Shown piece after piece: positions 32,920 through 44,500 of a DNA stretch of 64,000 bases. The notes beneath the pieces were generated by a model that was not told the origin of the DNA, did no database searches, and saw only the letters and a program-made list of their open reading frames with translations. Position 1 is the first letter of the stretch; each line of letters starts with the position of its first letter. The position numbers were made by a program, and so were the translations under genes. Location: contig NC_135566.1 of the NCBI RefSeq assembly GCF_964340395.1, forward strand, positions 19,895,797 through 19,959,796. Reading direction: 5' to 3'. This DNA is from Glandiceps talaboti (lineage: Eukaryota; Hemichordata; Enteropneusta; Spengelidae).

Positions 32920-35495
32920 TGTCACAGTTTGTTCAGATTTGCAAACCTGTCTTTATGTAGAAGGGCAGTGATGTAATTTAGTCAGTCTGTCATTGTAGAA
33001 GGGCGGTGACATCATTTAGTCAGTCTGTCATTCTCCATCCTACTACATGCATGCACCCATACCACAAACAACTGTCTAGTATTCTGTTCTTGAATTTGTC
33101 TAAAACAATTTCTTGGAAATTGAAAAGCTACAGAGTTTTTATACATAGCAAAAATTTTCAACTTTTTCATTTTATATTTCATATTTCAGATGCTAACAAT
33201 GAACTAAGTCGAGTGGTTACTTCACAAGTCTGAAGTGAGTCTAGATACCAAATGTTTTTTTATATATATATTTCAGACACATCTTTCGAAAATATAAATT
33301 TTGTAATAAAGTAAAGAAATAACTGAAAATTCCAGATTCAAAACAATTTTGGTAAATCAATCCCAAACTTTCAGTTGCATCAGGAAAACTTTCACTTGAA
33401 GCCATTTTTCCAAAATTGTTTGCGAAAGAAGATTTTGGCAGCATTTTTGTAGATGTTGACAGAAACAGAGGGAAGGAAGATAGAAAGGAAATATGTCTGA
33501 ACTAATCATTTGATGTTTTGGGCGGGGGAGGTGGTTTATAGGTGTCACATTTTTCTGTCATTTTTGAACATATTCATTGTGCAAGATGACTTTATAATTT
33601 TTCTAAAAATGAAAGACTAATCCATTATTATATAGGGTGGGGAGGGTGAGGTGAAAGGGAGGGATTTCTTGTAAATTTAAAGATTTAAAGTTCTTAACTT
33701 TGGTCAACTTCCAGGTCATTTTATGAAGAGAGTAACAGTGAACAGGCACATACTATGAGCAGGAATATAGAAGTTGTAATATCCACGGCAACAAGCAGCA
33801 ATTCAAGTTTGTGCACTGTAACATGTTACCTCCCTAATTTGGATTTAGTAGCCTAATAGAGATTATAGGCAAGCAATGTCTATGAAAAGACTCTGAATCA
33901 AACAGGTTGAAAAAGCCATTTAAATACCAAAGTACAGGTCATTCAAATGTAAAGTATAGGTCATTGAAAGGTCAGAAAGTCAAATATCAAGGTCACTGAA
34001 AATGTAGGTCATTCAAATCACAAAGAAAAGATCACTAAAAATCCAGAGGTCATCTAACCAAAGTTCATTCAAAACAAAGTAAAGGTCATTTAAAGTTCAG
34101 ATTCAAATGGCAACTGTCAATGAAAGTTCAGAACTGAGGTCATTTAGATGAAACAATGAAATTGTCTAGATCAATCAAACTTACAATGGTGAGTAAAAGT
34201 TCAAAGGTCACTTAAATGTCAAAGTTCTGCAAAGTAGAACACAAATTAGTTTCTGAATATATCAATATTTCTTCTATTGCTTCAAAATGGATTTAATGTC
34301 AGTGTACAGTAGTTTTAATTTCTGATAAATATTCTTATCAAAACCTTCTCAATTCCCATGATGGAGAAAAAAATCACAGAATTCCTGACATTTATTCTAT
34401 CAGGGAATATATACTTCCTTGACCATGCTTCTACAGTTTACCAGATAAACCAATTAAAAGAAATTCAACTTAGTCAACAAATTGAAATAAAACAGTAAGA
34501 TCTATAAACTATGACTATTTCAAAATATGAATGCCCTTAATGAAATACAGCTGTCTCCAGCAAAACGTTTTTCTTCTTCTCATTACTTGTACAAGATTTG
34601 GCTTCTAGGAATACCTCTAATGAATTTTTGAGTTCTCTTGGAATGTACTTCAAAGAATTTCAATGCATTTTGAGGAAAATTCAACCACATATAAGTTTTT
34701 ACCACATTTTGAGCTCTTACACAATGCCCTTAGAAAGCCAGCAATGGCTTGAGAAAATTACACTACAATAAGAACAATACTTTTTGTTTTTGGAAAAACT
34801 ATAAAATGGAAAACTAAATCCCCTAAAATTTGTTACAATTTCACTTTGCCAACTTCTTGACCAAAGATTCATTTGTGAACTTTTCTTGCAAAATATGGTA
34901 TGATAATATTATAAATTCCTGTGGACCCATGCAAAATATTAGAGTGCTCCCAATCAAAGTATATGAATGACAAACTACTGCTGCAACATATTGATACATT
35001 ATCAAAATCGATCTGTGTCTTAGTACAAAATTTAGTAGGGTCATATCAAAGATGTGTCGCAATTGTACCCATCATTATTACTGATTTCAAATTTCAAATT
35101 TGGCATCTCTTACAGTTACCAAGGTTTGTTGTCTAAAACATCACTCTGTACATCTAGTCATGATGATATCCATAAATAAATGGGGTTAATTTGCAACAAT
35201 GAATACTGTGTGCTTGTTCTTCATTATCAAAGTAACCTGTAATTCAACTTTGCCACTGTGTAGGTAATGTTGTGACTACTATAGCTAAATCTATGCATCA
35301 GGACAAGTTCAGTAATGTATCAATATGTTGCAGTACATTTTTCAGACTTCGACTGAAAGAACTGTAACTGATATGTAGTAATGCTGAAATTGATGTAATT
35401 CTGTTAATGTTGTATACTTGCTACAATACTTGGTATGAAATTTACAAATTGACAAAACATACTGAGCTGATGTAGTCACAAACTGTTGATTTAGT
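32920..35495. other. Intergenic; AGGTCA-rich patch at 33930-34215
   Basis: No gene recognised. Between 33930 and 34215 AGGTCA or AAGGTCA occurs at least eight times in the same orientation, including TCAAGGTCA near 33990 and AGTTCAAAGGTCA at 34198-34210. It may be a decayed tandem repeat. Confidence 0.5.
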
Positions 35496-35499
35496 TTTG

Positions 35500-35708
<209 letters not shown>

Positions 35709-35709
35709 G

Positions 35710-36645
35710 CTACTCATACATGTACACCCATTGATGATGTATTGCATTATACAGGCTAAGTCCTCAGCAACTTAAAGATGCCAATTATTCTGTGACATCA
35801 TTTTTTAGAGCACTAAAAATGACATCATTATTTCAGGACCCCTTAACTTGGGCAAGCTTTGCTTGGAGTTGCAACATGCATCAACAAGTCAAAACAATAT
35901 GAACAGCCAGAAATAAATTAAAAACACATAATATTATGTTTTTAAACCACTGTTGTTTTTAAACAAGAAAATCATTAGCATTCCAGAGCAGTTTCCTCAC
36001 TGGAAAACAAAATTTGATATGCAGGGCCTGTAAATTACTCCCTCTGATGAATGGCTAAATTTTAGCAAGTCAGTTGTTTTCATCACTAACTACAGTGTGC
36101 ATGTAGTAAAGTTACTTTTTTTTGGCAGATATTAGCACATCTGAGAAACATGACAGATATCACATCTTTGGTTTCAAATAGGAAATTCTAAAGATAATCT
36201 ATACTTATCAACAAATTAGCATAACAAGACAGCTTGGAACTGATTTGCTCTTTGACATCAAATCTAAAATTAATAAACTTTATTTGGTACATTTACAATA
36301 TGCAGAGAGTTGAAAGACACATTCATTGAATGGAACGGCAGTGTTGATTGGCCAGATGTGATTAATAATGCTACAGATAAGTCACTCTCTGTAAATAGTA
36401 GTCTTCATTGTGGGTATATTCAGAATCAGCTGAGGTCAAAGGTCACACAACAGAGGCTTGTTTAGTAGACTATGTAATTCACTGCAGGTGTTTCTTCCAT
36501 ATATGGACTTTATGCAAATTGATCCACAGGGACTACCAATCTACCTACCCTTCATAAAAGTGAAAATCAGGTCTTTATAACCACCAAAAAGAAAAAGAAC
36601 TTTACATCTAGTACTTACAAAATAAAGACGAAAGTGCTTTATGTA
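35710..36645. other. Intergenic, no feature recognised
   Basis: AT-rich unique sequence with no coding signal that I can support. Confidence 0.5.
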
Positions 36646-36654
36646 AATTAACAA

Positions 36655-37190
36655 GCAAAAAGTGACTACTTTGTGACTACAACTTCCATATATGGGCAAC
36701 AGGCATTATGCAAACTGATCAACAGGAAGTGACTACTTTGTGACTACAACTTCCATATATGGGCAACAGGCATTATGCAAACTGATCAACAGGAAGTGAC
36801 TACAACTTACATATATGGGCAACAGGCTTTATGCAAAGTGATCAACAGGAAGTGACTACTTTGTGACTACAACTTCCATATATGGGCAACAGGCATTATG
36901 CAAACTGATCAACAGGAAGTGACTACTTTGTGACTACAACTTCCATATATGGGCAACAGGCTTTATGGAAACTGATCAACAGGAAGTGATTACTTTGTGA
37001 CTACAACTTCCATATATGGAAAGCAGGCTTTATGCAAAGTGATCAACAGGAAGTGACTACTTTGTGACTAAAACTTCCATATATGGGCAACTGGTTTTAT
37101 GGAAACTGATCAACAGGAAGTGACTACTTTGTGACTACAACTTCCATATATGGAAAGCAGGCTTTATGCAAAGTGATCAACAAAGTGGAA
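36655..37190. repeat. 67-bp minisatellite, about eight copies
   Basis: Unit: AGTGACTACTTTGTGACTAC, AACTTCCATATATGGGCAAC, AGGCATTATGCAAACTGATC, AACAGGA. One copy lacks the ACTTTGTGACTAC part. Degenerate half units flank the array at 36490-36530 and 37285-37320. Confidence 0.95.
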
Positions 37191-37739
37191 GCCATAGGAG
37201 TATCTAAAGTCAACTTTGTGTCTTTTATGTCAGGATGGAAATATCACAATGGCATACTGTCAACTCATAATACTGCGGGTTTGACTTCCATATATGGGCA
37301 GTCTTTATAGGATTATGCAAATGAGTAAACATGATATGGGAATATATCATTTAACATGTGGTTACTTGTACTGTGGTTACTTGTACTGTTGGCTAACAAG
37401 CAACTACACAAGCTTTGTTGTCTTTGTGACATCTAGTTTACTTCTATGTGCACAGGTACATAATTGTGAATCTCATTGGCTTTCATCAAAATGAGCCAAC
37501 ATCCTGTGCCTTGTGATTGGTTTTCAGTCATTGCACTGCTGGGGGTATATGTCCATATTTGGGCACGAAGATTCCAGTATGCAAATTTGAGAAATGGAAT
37601 CTACCTTGTGACCAAAGGTATGTGACATTGGAATGGTATGAATTATGTTGTAGATAATACTTTCACTGGTTTTGGTCTTGTATGGTTACTGTTTTTGGGT
37701 GGGATCTTTCAATTGACTCTAACAACTACAATTATCAGA

Positions 37740-39347
37740 CAGTTTGATGACTAACAGCTCTACGATTGTAAAGTACCTGTACACTCACATTCCTTGATGA
37801 CTATTAACAGCTTTAATATGATTGTAAAGTACATGTACACTCACATTCCTTGATGACTATTAACAGCTCTAATGTGATTGAAAAGTACATGTACACTCAC
37901 ATTCCTTGATGGCTAACAGCTCTAATGTGATTGTAAAGTACATGTACACTCACATTCCTTGATGGCTAACAGCTCTACGATTGTAAAGTACATACACACT
38001 CACATTCCTTGATGACTATTAACAGCTCTAATGTGATTGAAAAGTACATGTACACTCACATTCCTTGATGACTAACAGCTCTAATATGATTGTAAAGTAC
38101 ATGTACACTCACATTCCTTGATGACTAACAGCTCTAATGTGATTGTAAAGTACATGTACACTCACATTCCTTGATGGCTAACAGCTCTAAGGTGATTGTA
38201 AAGTACATGTACACTCACATTCCTTGATGACTAACAGCTCTAATGTGACTGTAAAGTACATGTACACTCACATTCCTTGATGACTAACAGCTCTAATGTG
38301 ATAGTAAAGTATATGTACACTTACATTCCTTGATGACTATTAACAGATCTAATATGATTGTAAAGTACATATACACTCACATTCCTTGATGACTAACAGT
38401 TCTAATATGATTGTAAAGTACATGTACACTCACATTCCTTGATGACTAACAGATCTAATGTGATTGTAAAGTACATGTACACTCACATTCCTTGATGACT
38501 AACAGATCTAATATGATTGTAAAGTACATGTACACTCACATTCCTTGATGGCTAACAGCTCTAAGGTGATTGTAAAGTACATGTACACTCACATTCCTTG
38601 ATGACTAACAGCTCTAATGTGACTGTAAAGTACATGTACACTCACATTCCTTGATGACTAACAGCTCTAATGTGATTGTAAAGTACATGCACACTCACAT
38701 TCCTTGATGACTATTAACAGATCTAATATGATTGTAAAGTACATATACACTCACATTCCTTGATGACTAACAGTTCTAATATGATTGTAAAGTACATGTA
38801 CACTCACATTCCTTGATGGCTAACAGCTCTAAGGTGATTGTAAAGTACATGTACACTCACATTCCTTGATGACTAACAGCTCTAATGTGATTGTAAAGTA
38901 CATGTACACTCACATTCCTTGATGGCTAACAGCTCTAAGGTGATTGTAAAGTACATGTACACTCACATTCCTTGATGACTAACAGTTCTAATGTGATTGT
39001 AAAGTACATGTACACTCACATTCCTTGATGACTAACAGCTCTAATGTGATTGTAAAGTACATGTACACTCACATTCCTTGATGACTAACAGCTCTAATGT
39101 GATTGTAAAGTACATGCACACTCACATTCCTTGATGACTAACAGATCTAATGTGATTGTAAAGTACATGTACACTCACATTCCTTGATGACTAACAGATC
39201 TAATGTGATTGTAAAGTACATGTACACTCACATTCCTTGATGACTAACAGCTCTAATGTGTTTGTAAAGTACATGTACACTCACATTCCTTGATGGCTAA
39301 CAGCTCTAAGGTGATTGTAAAGTACATGTACACTCACATTCCTTGAT
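37740..39347. repeat. 53-bp minisatellite, about 30 copies
   Basis: Unit: TGATTGTAAAGTACATGTAC, ACTCACATTCCTTGATGACT, AACAGCTCTAATG. Variants with GACTATTAACAG (3-bp insertion), AGATCTAA and GGCTAACAG recur in blocks, indicating block duplications inside the array. Confidence 0.97.
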
Positions 39348-39349
39348 CT

Positions 39350-41385
39350 TTAATATAGCAGTGTTTTATATTGTTCACCATTGGTGGTGAGCTTACTCTT
39401 TGAAAGTCATGGATGTTTCTGTTTTGCAAATACGACACTTGTAAAGAAGTATGGATTCACGAAGCCTGGTATTTTCGTTGTGGTGCAAATAACCGAACCA
39501 CCTACAGATACATCAGTGGTGTGTATGTGTGGCAGAGGGTACATGCAATGAAATGGACAGTGCACTCTGCTAGGAGAGTGCAACCAACTGAAACGGCAAA
39601 ACAGAAATAGCAGATTATAGCCATAACTTCCTTTGAGTGACGAAACATGTTAACATTGGTGATAAATTATGACATAGTTATCAGCCGCTTTTTAGGAATT
39701 CAAAGAATCTTATTTTTTTCCAATGTGAGTATTTTGTTATCTTTGCATGAAATCTACCAGATTTTTCAACTATTTGTAAAGCATAATTGCAGTAAAAAAA
39801 AATAATAAAGATACCATCAGTGACAATATTTGTCAGACGATATTTGTCAGACTGTTTTATAACTGACTATAATGCTAACTGTAAACGTTTTGAGTTGTCA
39901 ATACTATATCTATCCCATCTATTTCAGTAATCGTCAACTTTAAACTTTTACGTCCTGAACCATGATCAATAAACACTACCTCCATTCTGTATAAGTCAGT
40001 CATTTAAAAAATAATCAACATACATATATATACAACTATTATCGTGAACCATGGCTTTTCCAAATTCATCTCTGTAGTAGCCATACTGCAACAATATACA
40101 ATACTGTCCCTTCTTGGGTCACCCCCCCCCCCCAATCACTAATAGTATGACCTTTAGTCTTCTAAGTGGATTATTCCACTTCACAAAATAGGGAGATTGG
40201 AATTCTACAATACTTGAACTATCAGGGAGTGTAATTATTCCTCCCTTAAAATTTACCATGACCCTTAGTGTTCACTGGTGGATCATTCCACTTAATATGG
40301 ACAAAGGGGTGACTACATTGGTTCTTACTCTATAACTAGTGTTAAAGAAGAGTATATGTGTATGTAATCACCCGAAAAGTGGTACAAACTACTGTTTTGG
40401 TGTTCCCTTAGTGGATTACACCACTTAGAAAATGAAACAGGGGTGGTTACATTGAAATATTGATAAATTACACAACTATATTGGTGGTATGTATAACTAC
40501 TTCCACCCCTGAAAAAAAGTGGTATGATCTTGCTGTCTAATTACAATGCACAAGATAATTTGAGCGCTACGATAATCCTAGACTGAGAGATTGGTCACTA
40601 TGTCAGTATGTTTACAGGTTGAACCTAACAGCAACGAACCTTTCACTCTACAACATGTATTGGTCTATATGCTGTATAATATGCCACATTATGGTTATCA
40701 CTGAAAGATAGATGATTTCATGGTTTGTTCACACACACTGTTTTTAGAGAAAGTGACTGGGGAACTCATGTAAGTTTTTACCTACTTACCACCCTTAAAA
40801 AAAACCCACTGTTTTAGCCCTTACTTTGCAAAATCTTGTGATGATTACCTGTGAAATGGTCCGAAGTTCAATAACCAGAATATGCCATATTGTACCTCTC
40901 CCCCCATGTAAATAACTGATACAGTGACTTGTTTTTTTCATAATGGATCATTCCATTTCAAAACAAGGGGTGTTCAGGTTGTTAAATCACAAATGACACC
41001 CAAAATGAATATTTTGTTTTTACTGAAAATTGTCTTGTACTTGTAAAACCTTGAATATACCTATCTGTCACTGTCTAGCTATATAACTTGTTTGAGTAGT
41101 ATGGCCTGATCTGAAACAAAACTACGACAAAAGTTCTGTTTCAAAATAAAATCTCTCAGAGAAACCAACAAATATATTAAACAAACTTCTCATCCCCAAA
41201 GCTTTGCTTCTTTCATAAACAAATACAAATTGTTATCAGTGTACAGCTCCTGACACAAACAAGATTGTCAGTATACCAAAAATACGTCAGCAACTAATCA
41301 ATTCTACTTTTATACATATACATATATATATACACATGTTCCTAAAATATAACAAAAATATTAAAATTGGACATTATAACTTGGT
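39350..41385. other. Intergenic and CASTOR 3' flank
   Basis: Holds a (C)11 run near 40122 and several weakly related stretches of about 150 bp that mention CCACTT and GTGGATTA (40140-40520, 40800-41000), perhaps an old tandem repeat. The 3' UTR of CASTOR must begin at 41385 going left; I found no clear poly(A) signal. Confidence 0.5.
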
Positions 41386-41556
41386 TCAATAATACGCCGT
41401 ATCTTTGTCATTTGGATTCCTCTTTGGTAGTTTTTGGTCAGATTGATCATTGATGTGAATTTCATCACTGCCGTCTTCGTTTTCTTCACGGACAGTTGGT
41501 AGTTGCTGTCTGCTTTTCAAGATCTGAATCACACTGTCTGCGTCCTCCTCTGGAAC
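41386..41556 (-). CDS. CASTOR1: CASTOR last coding exon, extended acidic tail
   Basis: The acceptor is TTGTTGATAG. The exon encodes 56 residues beginning VPEEDADSVIQILKSRQQ, matching human VPEDGIGSVIEVLQRRQE, then continues with an acidic/polar tail and ends KDTAYY before TGA. Human CASTOR1 ends about 22 residues into this exon, so about 34 residues are extra. Confidence 0.9.
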   Translation of the reverse strand, partial: VPEEDADSVIQILKSRQQLPTVREENEDGSDEIHINDQSDQKLPKRNPNDKDTAYY

Positions 41557-44500
41557 CTATCAACAAACAAATCAAGAAACACAATAAGATTCCTACCCTT
41601 GATAACCATGAAGGGCGCCCTCAATTAACTTCTGGTGAAGTATGCCCTAAAATGTACTTTTCTTGTGAAGTGCGCCCTCAAGTACTATTCTGATGAAGTG
41701 CGCCCTCTATATACTTTCCTGATGAAGTGCCCCTTTAAATAAATTTGGTTAAGCTTTTAAGCTACATCCTTTCTGCATTGAGTAAGAAAAGAGGCAAGTT
41801 ACTTGTTTCTAGATCTACCATACAAATATTTGAAAAAAGGCAAGTTTCTATATGAAAGTCAAGGCAGCAGTAGTTACATATTTTTCTATATATTCATTTC
41901 CTCGTGTTGATTTGAGCACTTTAGTAGTGCATTCACAAATACAAATATTTTGTGATTAAGTTCTTGATCCCGCCAACTATCACATCATTTGCATAACTCT
42001 CTTTTTTTGTTTTAAATACACTGAAGATGTAGTTGTAAATGACAGCATTTCAGGATTAAGGTGAATGAATTCAGTAAATATTTCACTACATAAAACAGTA
42101 CCTAGTTGTAACTACTGTTGCCTTGACGTACTTTACTTTGCTGCAAGATGGTGTCTCTTAACTTTGTGAAGTTCTATAGTCAGTTACAAAGGAGAGAATA
42201 TTACTTCTATTACACCTTCTATTTTGACTGAGTCACTCATTTTAAAACATCAAAAGTGTTCCATTCCATTTTGCTTCCACACAAAATATTCGAAAGCTCT
42301 ATGATTGGTTTACATGTCATAACAGATAATCTGATTGGTGGTAGTCAGTAAAGTATAGCCCAATAGGGTGATTCGTAACATACACAGGCTACCATGATGA
42401 CAGAGTCCATTTTTAATATATACAAATGAATTCCTCATGGTGGAGGAGAGACGGTCTTTCTTTGTGGCCTAAATATTCACCTGTTTGGCTCATGGGTGGA
42501 AATAATTTGAAAGCTGCCATACTTGGCGGATAAATTGTAGATGTGAAGTTAATCAGTTAGTATTAATGCAAAATGAATAATGATGTTAAATGTATATTAT
42601 AACAAAACTCACAAACATGGTTTAGAAGTTACTGGGTATGTGTCATTCTTTTGGTTACTGGGTCTAAGGTAAATGGCCACATACTATTTGTCATTCTATT
42701 GGTTACTGGGTCTAAGTTAAATAGCCATATGGTATATGTCATTCTATTGGTTACTGGGTCTAAGTTAAATAGCCATATGGTATATGTCATTCTATTGGTT
42801 ACTGGGTCTAAGTTAAATAGCCATATGGTATGTGTCATTCTATTGGTTACTGGGTCTAGGTTAAATAGCCATATAGTATGTGTCATTCTATTGGTTACTG
42901 GGTCTAGGTTAAATAGCCATATAGTATGAGTCATTCTATTGGTTACTGGGTCTAGGTTAAATAGCCATATAGTATGTGTCATTCTATTGGTTACTGGGTC
43001 TAGGTTAAAAAGCCATATGGTATGTGTCATTCTATTGGTTACTGGGTCTAGGTTAAATAGCCATATAGTATGTGTCATTCTATTGGTTACTGGGTCTAGG
43101 TTAAAAAGCCATATGGTATGTGTCATTCTATTGGTTACTGGGTCTAGGTTAAATAGCCATATGGTATGTGTCATTCTATTGGTTACTGGGTATAGGTTAA
43201 ATAGCCATATAGTATGTGTCATTCTATTGGTTACTGGGTCTAGGTTAAAAAGCCATATAGTATGTGTCATTCTATTGGTTACTGGGTCTAAGTTAAATAG
43301 CCATATAGTATGTGTCATTCTATTGGTTACTGGGTCTAAGTTAAATAGCCATATAGTATGTGTCATTCTATTGGTTACTGGGTCTAAGTTAAATAGCCAT
43401 ATGGTATGTGTCATTCTATTGGTTACTGGGTCTAGGTTAAATAGCCATATAGTATGTGTCATTCTATTGGTTACTGGGTCTAGGTTAAATAGCCATATAG
43501 TATGTGTCATTCTATTGGTTACTGGGTCTAGGTTAAAAAGCCATATAGTATGTGTCATTCTATTGGTTACTGGGTCTAGGTTAAATAGCCATATGGTATG
43601 TGTCATTCTATTGGTTACTGGGTCTAGGTTAAAAAGCCATATGGTATGTGTCATTCTATTGGTTACTGGGTCTAAAGGGTTAAATAGCCATATAGTATGT
43701 GTCATTCTATTGGTTACTGGGTCTAAAGGGTTAAATAGCCATATAGTATGTGTCATTCTATTGGTTACTGGGTCTAAAGGGTTAAATAGCCATATAGTAT
43801 GTGTCATTCTATTGGTTACTGGGTCTAAAGGGTTAAATAGCCATATAGTATGTGTCATTCTATTGGTTACTGGGTCTAAAGGGTTAAATAGCCATATAGT
43901 ATCGGTACATGCTATTCTATTGGTTACTGGGCACAAAAAATGTCTCAGCCACTCTGAGGTAAGGATTACTGTGAATGCAAGAATTTAGTGTGCAATTGAT
44001 GGAGAGAGGTAAGTCAAGAAATTAGAGAAATATGTGTTTAATAAATATTGTGGAAATTCAGTTGAGAATGTATATTTAAAAAACAAATTGTTGACTTTTC
44101 ATGGCAACTTGTTACGTCATCTTCTGTGTGAAGGACCATGATAATTCAACCAGCGTCATGGTAATGTATAATGTGCAACTCATATGACAAAGTATTTAAT
44201 TTATAAGGAGAACGCTGAATGCCCATAGATGACAAATTTCCCTGACTATAAAAAGTCTTTAATTTTCCTTAATCTCTGGCATGTGAAAGCTTGTTCATGA
44301 AGGATTTTCCATAATAGAAGAAATTTGGAGGTTCACTTTTTTGTTTTCAAGGAGTTAACACCGTATTCAGCGGCCATATTGGATTCTAAAATGACTAAAT
44401 TTTGAAATAATTTTGACCTCTATTTAATTCATATTGAATGTGATGAAATATCCTCCAGCTGACTATTTCTAACTTCAAAACCTTAGCAAAACACAGATGA

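Noticed and set aside
42629-43988. Long overlapping frames on both strands (LDPVTNRMTHTIWLFN and VTGSRLNSHIVCVILL repeats)
   Set aside because: By-product of a 48-bp period; open on both strands at once, within a CASTOR intron.
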